Of a DNA stretch of 64,000 bases, positions 24,799 to 35,799 are shown one piece after another. Source of the DNA: Pempheris klunzingeri (lineage: Eukaryota; Chordata; Actinopteri; Acropomatiformes; Pempheridae); the NCBI RefSeq assembly GCF_042242105.1, contig NC_092020.1, positions 16,212,788-16,276,787 on the forward strand, in the 5' to 3' direction. The translations under genes were made by a program, and so were the position numbers. The notes under the pieces are model-generated. The model was given only the letters and a program-made list of their open reading frames with translations, had not been told where the DNA came from and did not search any database. How positions within the stretch are numbered: the stretch's first letter is position 1; the number at the start of each line of letters is the position of its first letter.

Positions 24799-27475
24799 TT
24801 AATATCCGCCACCTGCTAGGTCCAGCAGGGAGCCAGCAGCCTCCTGGGCCTCGGCATCCAGCTGAAGGATCTCCACGGTCTCCAGGTCGAGCTCGGTGTC
24901 ACCAGGCAACACCAGGTACTGGTACTGGTTGGACTGGTAGTAGTGTAGCTCGATGTACCCGCTATCTGATAGGGGGTCCTTCTCCATCTCCCCGCTGACC
25001 TCCTCCTGCTGGTACTCGACCGACTCCATGGTGACGAGCTCCTCATGATCCGGGGTCAAAGGGCACGATGGGTTTTCAGAGAATGTCGGGTTATCATTGG
25101 TTAAGATTTGGGATGAGGCCGTGGAGAGGAGGAGGGTGTGGGTAAGGGGATCTGCATGAGAGAAAAAAACAATAACAGTAGGAAATGACAGATCAGACAG
25201 CAAGACAAAAATATGAATAAGATGTCGTCACGCACGCTGGTTGAACCACTTGACAGATTCTTCAGTGAGCATGTGAGGCCCATATAGTGCATAGGCTTGG
25301 AAATAAAACGAGGGGACATAAAGGAGACTAAGCTAGGCTATTGCTGTGTTGCCACGGTAATAGAAGGTTGTTGCCATGACAACAGAACACAAACACAGGA
25401 ACAATGTCGGATGCTGAGAAAGCTGTAGAGCCGCAGAAAAGCCGCAGGTAATAAAAGTGTCACAGAGGGCTGTTACATGAGTCTGTTATGAGCCTCATCA
25501 TCATTGTCATCATCATCATCATCATCACTGACCTGAGATATCCAAAGAGTCACACACTGGAGGCACCCCAAATTCAGCTCCCTCCAACCTGCAAGAAGGA
25601 AAAATGTTTTATATGTTTTTTTTGCTTGTTTAAAATACATCTCAGTATGAGAGTGTAATTAAAATGTAAAATTATTCAGAGAAACCTCAAACACTACAGG
25701 CAAATTATATTTTACTGCTCTGCTTGGAAAACGGTCCAGAGAAAATGCTGAATTATCAAAAAAAAAACACAACACAGGAATACCCAGGATGCTCACTGGA
25801 GGAATATAATGTAGGGCTGCAACTAATTATTACTTTTGTTCCTATTTTACAATGAATTAATCAATCAGTTTATCTATTAAAAACAGAAAATAGAGAGGGA
25901 TGCCCATTACAATTTGCAAGTTGTTTTATCCACCCAATAGTCTAAAATCCCAAGATATTTATATTAAATCTATTCTGTGAAAAGAAACAAATTCCCACAT
26001 TTTAAAAGCTGGTGCCAGCAAAAGCTTGGCTTTTTTTCCACAAGTGACATCAAAACCAGTCAAATAATTATCTGTAAATTGATTAATCGACTAATTGGAT
26101 CACCACTAATACCAATTATTGACTTTTTGTCTATTATGTGACAGATAAAAGATTTTACAGCATCTTGGCAATCATTAGAAATGGTATCTACTCCACTTGA
26201 TAATCAATTAATTTAATCATCAAGTTAATCCAGGGAACCAAACATTCGTCAGTTCCATCTTCACAGATATAAAGAGCTGTGCTTTTATTTTTTTAATACT
26301 GTATAATAATCAACTGACCACTTTTATAACCACAATTGAACACATAGCTAAATAAGCAATTTTTAACTCTGAATTCATGCAGTAAAAGATTATTTTTAAA
26401 AAAATGTTGCACATACATGAACTGTTTGATTGTACTCACAGTGCAGGCTTGTTAATCAGATTGCTGTTGGTGCTGTGATAACTGTGGGTCTTCCTCAGCA
26501 CCTCAAGGAGTGCCGGCCGGTACTCTGGACACACACACCACAGCGATCCCTTCCCCACTGACTGGAGCAAACATACAAAAACCTCATTGTTAGTCTGAGG
26601 CAACACGAACACATTAGACTGTAAAACAACTGTAACAGTTGTGGAGGACATTATAATAGTTTCCCTATATGGCAGTGTAATTGCTGACTTGACTACAGAG
26701 CAGCACATCTGGATTCAGTGTGCTGTTAAAGGACATTTCAGTGGGATGGATGCTTGAACCTCTGTCCTGTAATATAAGCACGTCTTTGCCCACAACACGA
26801 CGAAGCTGCTCTTAATGTGGAAAGCCTGAGTCATGTCCCCACCTGGCTCTTGTCCCTCTGAATGCGACGGAAGCTCTTGCTCAGGGACAGGTTGTGTCTA
26901 ACAGAGTTCCTCCAGCCTCCAGAGGCTGTCCTGTAGTAGGGGAAATTGTTCACAATCCATTCGTAGATGTCCTTCACTGGAAGCCTCTTGTCAGGTGAAT
27001 CTTCTATTGCCATGAAAATCAGACTACTGAAGGAGTATGGGGGTTTGGACGAGGCTGGAGGAAGAGGCTGGGTGGGTGCGGAGGACTCTAGCTGAGGCAG
27101 TGGTGTCATTTTGGGAAGGGGCTGCAGTGGTAGCAGGTTGCCTCTCTGATGCAGCCAGCTGAGGCAGGTCAGGTCATCTTGGTCGGATATATTTGCCGGA
27201 CTGAGGCGATGTTTGTTTTGTCCTTCAAGGCACTGAGACGCTGTGCAGTGCAAAAGAGGGGAGGAAGAGTGGAAGGAGTCTGCTGTGGCCGGAGAAAGTG
27301 AGGTAGGGGACGGGGGGAAAGAAATAGGTGAAAGTGGTAGGGAGGTGTGACCACTTAAGCAGGTCTGCTGCGGCGAGGAGGAGAAAGGCTGGGACCCTCC
27401 GAAAATGGTAGGACATGTTGACGAAGGTGGCAGTGTGTGAGAGCTACTCTCCATCTCTCTCCCAGGAGGAAACAT
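24799..27475 (-). CDS. Forkhead factor of FOXN2/FOXN3 type
   Basis: Four coding exons: 27475-26843 (exon begins 27502), 26561-26440, 25588-25533 and 25151-24799. They give 387 residues; FOXN2 and FOXN3 are about 430 and 490. An in-frame stop lies just before the ATG. The forkhead domain spans about 144-240: KPPYSFSSLIFMAIEDSP, RLPVKDIYEWI, WRNSVRHNLSLSKSF and, across the intron, GKGSLWCVCPEYR. Upstream, DLTCLSWLHQRGNLL (101-115) matches the FOXN3 element ELTNLNWLHESKNLL. Near the C-terminus, DSGYIELHY and EAAGSLLDLAG match FOXN3 DSGYASQ and EAAGSLLHLAG. It is therefore a nuclear DNA-binding regulator of this subfamily, not FOXN1/4 or FOXR. The N-terminus is Ser/Pro-rich and the linker after the forkhead is much shorter than in FOXN3. 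Its neighbours suggest a third paralog (see findings), so I give no symbol. Confidence 0.9.
25498..25528. repeat. (CAT)n microsatellite next to a splice donor
   Basis: On the minus strand this is a (ATG)n run beginning a few bases after the GTCAGT donor of the third coding exon of the forkhead gene. Confidence 0.9.
25812..26112 (+). mobile_element. MITE-like repeat GGGCTGCAAC, copy 3
   Basis: It starts TAGGGCTGCAACTAATTATT and ends near AAATTGATTAATCGACTAAT. It lies in a forkhead gene intron, in plus orientation. The near-complete length suggests about 300 bp for the family. Confidence 0.65.
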
Positions 27476-28273
27476 CCGGGGTCACTCAGCTGTACCACTG
27501 CTGAAAGACATGACAGGAGTCAGTCAAAGTTACAGCTGATTAATGCACAGCAGGATTAAAAGCGAGCATAAGTCAAGTTTTATTTATACAGCGTGCATTC
27601 ACAATACAATAACAATATGTGCAGCATACAACACCCTGAGGAAAACTACCAAAAACACTCTTCAGGGCAGACAGAAATGATAGTGAAATAACACAGCAAC
27701 TTTGTGTATTTTCTGTTAATTGTTTTTAAAGGAGTATTAAACCTAACTACCAAGCAAAGACAATAGCTCAAACATGCTGGCTAACCAGACTCAAGAGTTT
27801 TAGACTAAAAGAGTTGATGGCAAATGCTGCAGAAAAGAGAAAACTGCACAGCTGGATTAAATGTTAGCTCTCCGTTCCCCTCTGGCGAGCATCCACCACA
27901 CGTCCAAAGTCCACCGTGTGTCCGCTCTTACAGTACCATCTCCCGTGTTAACACACACTAAAGGTGGCCGGTGGACAGGTGCAGGGGTCTCACAAAGTCA
28001 TTGTTCTCTTAGCTTTACATACAGAAGGTGAGCCGGCATCGATTAAATGCCTTTAACTAACTAATCATGGACTTATTGCGTGTAAAAATGAATTCATACC
28101 GCTCTGAAAGTTTGCATGAAATGCCACATGGCTCTCCAACGCAGTTCAGCGGGCAAATGGCGGAACAATATAAAGTTTCATTTAGTCAAGAAAGCCGCCT
28201 TTTCCTCTCACAGGTAACCCACTCGGTGTTATTAGCCAGCGCTGCAGGAGCATAACATTGACCAGCTACTCAC

Positions 28274-28410
28274 CAAGCAACCGAAACCCCTCTACTGGCA
28301 GGACTCAGAGCTGCTCAAATGTCCGAGAGCACGTCGTTGAGAAGTTAAAGGTGAGTTTGTGGTGTTGAAAACTGCAGCCGGACTGAACAGCTCTCCCTCC
28401 GCGGTGTGTT
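28274..28410 (-). other. Forkhead gene noncoding first exon (candidate)
   Basis: A consensus donor (GCTTG then GTGAGTA, exon end at 28274) lies 0.8 kb upstream of the acceptor at 27503 (TTTCAG), with CpG-rich sequence above it (28.3-28.5 kb). The 5' limit is estimated. Confidence 0.45.
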
Positions 28411-28419
28411 GCCGTCCGA

Positions 28420-29590
28420 CGTCTCCATGGAAACCAAAAGGACGCTTTGCAGGGTGCGCGCTCCCAGGCGCGCTCCCGACCGTACAGCCCCACAGTGAGC
28501 TATTAAAGAGACCAGGGTGGGACACTGACACACCACCATTGCCCCACACTATTAGAATAGTGGGTGACACTTTTCAAATTTTAGCATGACCACAGTGTAA
28601 ACATGCAGTAACAACTTAAGGTCCTGCTTTTAAAATGTACTGAATTAAAGGTCTGTAGGGAGCAACACATGTGACAGTCTAACATTGTTTAAGAGTTTGA
28701 ATTTGTTCTCAAAACTCACCAGCTCAGACTGACCTGCTCAATCCGTACAGTGTTTTTATTCCCCCTACACCTGCCTGCATACATGTCTCTTGTTATGGTT
28801 TGCTTATGCTGGTGTTTTCATCATGTTTGCCTGCATTTATCTGAGAGTATTTTACACATTATATGGTGTCCTAGTATCAACAATATTAATTACTGTTATT
28901 ATTATCATCAACAAAATGTATCAAAAGTAGTCATTCAGCATAGTGACTTGTGTTGTTTTGTATTATGGTATTGGTTTATTTTTATCATTACTGATGCATT
29001 AATGTCTAAGCAGCATTTAAATGTGCTTTAAACATTTAATATGCTAATTTGTGTGTAAAATCTGAATCTGCAAAGTAACTAGTTACTGTAAAATCTAAAA
29101 CAAACTGAAAAGAACAATTTTTCTCTTAAATCAAGTTGATGTATAAATTGTCACAAAATAGCAATAATGTTGTAAAGTACGAGCTCAAAATTGCTTTTAT
29201 TGTTGAGTTAATGGACTATATTTGAGTATAATTCTACTTTTGCAGGTAGTCTACTGAGGGCAATTTCAGCTCTAGTAATGCTTTGTGTTTTATGAGCTTA
29301 CATACTATAGTGGATTTAAAATGACATCTAACCAAGGACGGCATTTTCTGTAAATATATTGGGGTAAAAGTGACACAATGTCCCTCTGAAATGTCATGTA
29401 GTAAACATAAATTCCCAGAAAATTGACTTTAAATTAAATACTTTAAAATTCGAACTAAATGGATTTCAGTTACTTTGTCAATGAAATCTTCACATTAATC
29501 TGTATTTTTCCGAAGGAAACAGATCAGATACACCAGATAAAGAAGAACTAACTCTTTGCATAAAAAAAAAAAGTCTCAGAAACTGTTAAA
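28420..29590. other. Intergenic DNA between the forkhead gene and yif1a
   Basis: AT-rich, with no gene or named repeat that I can support. The short frames at 28750-29031 look like chance. Confidence 0.55.
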
Positions 29591-29614
29591 ATTGAATACA
29601 CAAAGCTAAATATA

Positions 29615-29620
29615 TTTATT
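29615..29620 (-). terminator. yif1a: yif1a polyadenylation signal
   Basis: TTTATT on the plus strand is AATAAA for yif1a, about 570 bases past its stop codon. The 3' UTR carries a short GT run at 29745-29760. Confidence 0.5.
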
Positions 29621-30188
29621 TTTTTTCTACAAAAATCCAAACATTGTCATGCTTTGTCTAATGTAGATAAATAAAATCCAGGAATCACAAGAGAAATTGA
29701 GCTAATGCAGTAACATTACCACTCCAGAAAAGTGGCAAGCAAATCGTGTGTGTGTGTGTGATGTGTGTTTCCTGTGTGTGCATGTGTGCGCTCTGTGGCG
29801 TAAATACTGGAAACCATGTCAGGGACATTATATAAAGAGAAACTTGAACTGAATCTGAGTTATGATTAAACAAATCGCCCAACAAAAGCCCTTCGTTTTC
29901 AAAGTTAAGTGGGCAAAAATAAGCATCTGTCAGTGTTACTGTACACTCATGGCGGACAACAACAGTCTTCCAGTGAGACGTTTTCTGTGTCACACATTGT
30001 GGTTAAATCAATGAAACCATGACATTGCGAACAAGTCCATTTGACAAGCTCAACGCACGCTGCAGTTCAACATCGTCTACATATGTTTTGAGTTTAGTGA
30101 CAAAAGAGCGTACAAAGGCAGGTGTACAAACACTCAACAACCACGTTTTCTGGGCCCAACGCACTTGGACTTGAGGTCATTAAATGCG

Positions 30189-33100
30189 TCACCTGATCAA
30201 GTGAGAGGTTAACCAATATATGATGACTGGCTGAAAGACTGCAGTGGCCACAGTGATATAAAGACGGAACTGAGGTTTGGCACTTGATCCAGTTCCCATC
30301 GAGTCCGAGGAGAGAGAGGGCAGGATCTTCATTTTCAGAGACCGAACCTGTGAGGACGGCACAGAAATGACATGCAAGTTACAAAGCTGACTTCATTAAA
30401 GGAAAAGTTCAACATTCACTTTCTTGCCAAAAGTCAGATGATAATATTGATCATGACCTCTTCTCATGACTGTGTGGTAAATATAAAGCTACAGCAAGCA
30501 GCTAGTTAGCTTAGCACAAGGACTGAAAACAGGGAGGAAAGCTAGCTTTGTTGTGTCCAAATAAAATCATCTACCAGCAACTAAAGCTCACTAATTCACA
30601 CTGTAGCTCCTTTAATCAATCCGTACAAGTGAAGAGCAAAAACACAGTGTGGTTTTACCGGGTTATGTCTCTTGTCTATTTTTTGGCCAGGATCAATAAC
30701 TTCCTAGTGTCTATGCTGGTTGCCTGGCACTGTTACCTTGACAACAATGACTTGCTAGCTGCTGACGCTAACTGTTTCCTCCTGTTTCTAGTATTGTGAT
30801 CAACTAAGCTTCATATTTACTGTACAGACATGAGAGTGGTAATGATCTACTAATTCTTGTCAAGAAATAAACAAGCAAATAAACATATTTCTCAAATATT
30901 AAGTTATTCCTTTAAAAATATTTTTAAAAAATAGAGCTAAAGATTGATAGATTAGATAAAGGATTAAATATATCATCAATGCAATGAAAAACATTTAAAG
31001 CAGTTAAGTCCTGCCTTTGTCTATTTTTCACCACATGTACCATAAAGTGGTCATTGTTCAGGTATTTTAGTATCTAAGCTCTGATGCATTTCGTTGTTTC
31101 ACAAGACATCAACACAGTGTATTTATCCCACCTAATGGCTACACTGGAAAGTTTAAACCTGAGTGTTTACACACCTTGATATATTTTATACAGTTATGTA
31201 TTTCATTGCATTTGCTGCCCTCTTTTCTTTGTGTATTGTTTCTTCATTATTATTATTATTTTACATGATCTTTTTGATCCCCCCTCAAAAGAAATAAGTA
31301 AATACATGACCTACTTATGGTATACAGTAATTAGTTTTAATTACATAGGCAATCAGCATATGTATATGCCACACAGAGGAAACACAATACTGCTGTGGAT
31401 AGGAAATTCATAGTTTTGAGGTTATAATTATGCTTGTGTGGTATTAAATTATACAAAAGTATATTACAGTTATGCCAGATAGTATGTTGACTATTTGTGT
31501 GCAAACTTCAGAACTGTGCTCTACCCAGATTGTTCCAAGCACACAATTTTGTTTATACACAGGCTTTGCTCAAGAATTAACTAAATTAAATGTCCAGTTT
31601 GTAGTAGAGCAATAATCTAATTTTCTGACTTGGTTTGAGATAAAATTTTCCAAAGTGATTTGGATTCCTGTTTCAGAAAAAACCTTTTCAAATACGTCAG
31701 ATTTATAAATGTAGTGGATAATGTCAATATGGACTCAAAATACTTACAATGAAGAACATAAGGGCACAAGAGGACCAGGCGAGGGCCACATAATAACCAT
31801 CACTGCCAAACACTAAGCCGCACAACAAGGTGAAGATCATCCTAGAGGAGAGCCATGAAATAATATCATTATGTCTTCAACTACCTCAACATGAATTTTT
31901 ATTACATCTAAAAATGCCTTATTCACAAAGGTGCCTTTTAACATCTCTGATTTAGCAGTTAATAGGTTAATATAACAGTTGATGTACACAATACTGAAGC
32001 TTTGGTCTAAAAATCATCATCAAATCAATTCGCTTTGTCAGTAAAATAGAATCATATGCATGTGAAGAATAACATGACATTTACCCAACATATTTATATC
32101 CGCTGTAGGCGATGAGATCAAAGGTTGAGAGGTCGCTGTGTACAGTCAGCAGATACAAACTCAACAACATCACCAAGACCTCGATGATGATCCACACGAG
32201 GGCAGTGCTGGCACACAGACCGAGAACCTCTGGGCTGAACCTTCACACAAAGACAATACACCCCTCTTATTTAACTTCTTTGATACGAACATATTTACTG
32301 TGAGTCATAAAATGAATTAGATAAAGACGAATTACTCACCTTTTCTGAATTCCGAGAGCCATTCCAGCAAGTAAAATGTAGGTAATGAAAGCCATAGCTA
32401 CAAGACAAAAAGTACACTTAACACACAGAGTCATTCCAAAATGCTCTGCTATTGACAACTTTGTATATATAGAAAACTTACTTGGTATGTAAAGATCAGG
32501 TGCATTCACATCCTGTCTTGGAGTCAGTGGAGTGTCCCGATGGTAACGGACTTCCCAATCCTGCAGAGACCAGACACACACAGTGTGAATCATCCTGCAG
32601 GATCTAAGACTGTTACATATAAATGATCTTCTTTTTTCATATATTTTCATATAGTGATTTTTCACAAAATCACTATATGAATGTTTATTTTAACATGATA
32701 ACTCAATGATAAATTAGAGGTAACATTGGTAGATTATCCATTACAAATAAGAGTGGAGTAAATACAGAATTTAATATTACTTTAGGTCTTTTTAGCAGAT
32801 TTGTTGACAATAATCACCATACTCCTATAGCTATAAAGCTATAAAGTACTCTATGCAGACTCATAGACTCAATGAAACCTGCATTCTTTCTAATGGCGAC
32901 AGCCAAAATGCCAAACTTAAGGCTTCAAAACGTTAAAACCAATGTGTGTAAATACTATGCGACCCTAGTCGTGTAAGGATTGTTTGCACTGTGTAGTTTG
33001 TATATTATCAGGGAACAGAATGTTTGGAGTGGTGACTTAACCTACAATCTGAATAAGTTAGTGCGTGGGAATTAACTGAGCTCAATGTGCTTTTATATCC

Positions 33101-35269
33101 ACACTGGCAGTCACAGCATTATGATGTCCATAAATACAGCTGGAGTGGTGATTAACTGGCTGATTACCTTGTTTGCATGGTTTCAGTGTGATAAGTTGTT
33201 GAAAATATGATACCAGAGAAAATAATCATGCATTCTTTCTTTTTTGGGTCGTCACGTACGTTGATGTGGGACAAAGTCTGATGGGATGAATGGCTCTGAT
33301 TACCTGATGCGTATAAGGGAACATGAGGATCATAAGTTTCTTCAATACATATCTGGTGTCCACGGCAAAGAAGTATTTCAGCTTGTTCACAGACATGAAT
33401 CTGCTGATCTGAAAGGCAAAGGAAGTGCAAACATTAATTTGACAGATGAGGAGTGACAGTTTGCCAAAGTTAACAAATACAGCTGAGTCATAGTCATTTT
33501 TAAAGAAGGCTGTGTCTGCCCTCAGGATTGTGCATCACTTTGGCTTAAAATCCAGTCTACGTATTTTAACCACCTATGTACCAAAGTTGCCAATCCAGTA
33601 GGACAACATAAGTTTTATTTATGTGCCATTTAAAAGTAATACAATTACTTCAATTGTTCTCCCTTTTTTCCTGGGTGAGGAAATTTCCCAACTGTCATTC
33701 TATAAGTGGACCAGAAAATGGTTTGCTTGACTGAAAGCCTGTTCCCTCGAAATGATTGTCTGTAAGTTTCAACTGTGAAAAGGTTCTGGATGTGGCTAAT
33801 ATCAGACAAAGGAGCATTGAAGAGTAGCTGAAGAGCAAAGTGTATCAGACTGGGCCTGGAGTGACCATGTTAATGAAGTGGAGTTGTTCTCTAAGTTGAA
33901 AATGGTGAACTTGTTTGACGCAGGAGTCACTTTTGGGACAAAAATATCACATAATTTAAGAGTTGAGCTGTGTTTACATCTGTATGCTTGGTCATACAGC
34001 TACAGAGAAACTTTAAATCTGTGTTTACAACAGTCAATTTGTGATTTAATCACTTTGCAGGTATAATGTAGTGCCAATTGCACAATCAAGGACTTGAACT
34101 TGTTTATAGGTTACTGGGTTAACCTCATCTTGCATACAGCACCATACATCACATCTGAAGACTGTGAATGACCTGCTTTTCCTCACCTCTTTGTTTACCA
34201 TATCCTTTCCTTGGTTGGCTAATGAGGAGCCATACATCATTGCAGCATTGGCCATTGGGTCTGTAAACAGGTTGTCCATACCAGCACCTCCGTGCATGTC
34301 ATTTGAGGGCCCTGCCAAATTGTAGCTCGGAGTGTAGTATGCTTGACTGTTCACTGCTGGTGCTGCAGAGCTGGTGTCGTCAAACAGGACAGAGTCTGCT
34401 GTGGGGTTAGCGGCACGAGCTCTTGGCTTAGCTGTGGAAAAGGTGGATGCAACAAAGTGAATGAAGTGCATTTGAATTTCTATTCAAAAATTCATGGAGG
34501 TACTGGCTTATTATCCACAACATCAAATGTAGACATACATACAAACATACTGAAATCCACCATAACTGGTTAATATGTTAATCCTTAAGTCTTTCACTAA
34601 GCAAGAGAGAAACAATGTGAGAGAAACAATGTTTTGTGAAGATAACATGAGGAGTTAAATACTGTTGTGTTGCTGAGCTTTTGTAAGAAATTTAATACAT
34701 TTCACTACAGTCATTGCAAAAGGCCTTAATCCATTGTTTAAATTACTATCAGAATCAGAACCAGAATCACTTTAAGAATCCCCAGGGGGAAATTGCTTTT
34801 TGTTACACACAGCTCCAAAAGAATAACAATAAGAATAAGAATACACTTCAATATGAGCGACTCTCAAAGTCTTGTCATCGTGCCTTACCTTCATAAGATA
34901 AGGCATGATTACAAGTAGTACACTGTTCAAAACGTTCAACAGAGGTGTAGATTCAACTTCATGGACATTTTGGAGGTTGCAGTTTGTGATGCAGTTGAAG
35001 TGTATTACATTATACTGACAGGTATTTCTAATATCTTTATCCACCTCACGTGTACCAATTAGCATAGACAGTATAACCTTCATGCAGCTATGATTTAATC
35101 AAGTATTCATGTGACAGCACCACTTGAGCCCTGTGTGTCTTGCATTTGTAAGAAAACAGGAAATTGGCACTATGGGTGGATATTAAGCAATTTTTTTTGC
35201 AACCCTGGTAACTGATAATGATTCACATTTCCACTTACTTGCTCGGTACCCATGATGTGGCAAGTCCAT
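30189..35269 (-). CDS. yif1a: YIF1A, ER-Golgi transport membrane protein
   Basis: Eight coding exons: 35269-35239, 34431-34187, 33408-33304, 32560-32482, 32397-32340, 32240-32085, 31841-31748 and 30347-30189. They encode 308 residues (human YIF1A is 293). YIF1 proteins partner YIPF/Yip1 proteins in the early secretory pathway. Landmarks: a soluble N-terminus with LFDDTSS and [35 protein letters not shown] with [27 protein letters not shown] (first membrane span); [46 protein letters not shown]; and the final span [14 protein letters not shown]. About five membrane segments are expected. The FQPxIIYWLT ending and FPYTHQ favour YIF1A over YIF1B, as do the neighbours. All splice phases join correctly. 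Confidence 0.95.
30396..30915. mobile_element. MITE-like element, both ends present
   Basis: The left end TTAAAGGAAAAGTTCAA is mirrored at the right end by TTAAGTTATTCCTTTAA. This gives an inverted terminal repeat of about 17 bp with a few mismatches around a 520-bp element in the last yif1a intron. Internal sequence (TTAGCTTAGCACAAGGACTG, AAGCTCACTAATTCACAC) matches a repeat I know from other percomorph genomes. There is no coding capacity. A TTAA end resembles piggyBac-type insertion, but this is not proven. Confidence 0.6.
32646..32681. repeat. Perfect 16-bp-stem hairpin in yif1a intron
   Basis: TTCATATAGTGATTTT (32646-32661) is followed by a 4-base loop and its exact reverse complement (32666-32681). 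Confidence 0.9.
34748..34860 (+). repeat. Interspersed fish repeat fragment
   Basis: ATCAGAATCAG, CCCCAGGGGGAAATTGC and TTGTTACACACAGCTCC match the tail of a repeat common in teleost introns, possibly of LINE origin. Only a fragment is present, in yif1a intron 1. Confidence 0.45.
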
Positions 35270-35702
35270 TGTGACGGTCGCTGACGTTAGCTTAAAGTAA
35301 AAACAATGACGTTAGCCAACTTAGATTTCATCTTATTAATCGCTTCGTTACGCGAAACCACCTTATCCAGGGGGCTAAATAAAGCTTAGTGACGTTTCGC
35401 TACTGCAAACACTGACAGCATTACATTACGTGATAACAGTAAGCCGCTAACTTGCAACATTTTTATGCTAATACTTGCTAGCTACCCAGCTAGCTAGCTA
35501 ACCTGGCTACGTATGAACGTATTTAACAGTAACCACTGCTGCTGCTAGTTACGGTAATATCATCATATTTTCAACTAATACGCGATGGAGCCGCACATGT
35601 GAGACATATATAGTCAACAGTAGCTTCTCAGGTGTCCACACAACTTGTCTGAAAGATAACGTAATGACTATAAAGTGAATAACGAGCATTTAGAGTACTT
35701 AC

Positions 35703-35790
35703 CTACACGGCTAACGCTGCTAGCTAGCTACGTGGCTGCCAGACTGCTCGGGCTGATCCCACCCATCCACCGCGGTTGGTTGACTGCAGG
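35703..35790 (-). other. yif1a: yif1a noncoding first exon and promoter
   Basis: A strong donor (CGTGTAG then GTAAGTAC) ends at 35703. It can splice to an acceptor at 35291 (TTTAAG), 21 bases before the ATG. The 5' end is estimated within the GC-rich stretch to about 35790. Confidence 0.5.
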
Positions 35791-35799
35791 CTGCCTGCG

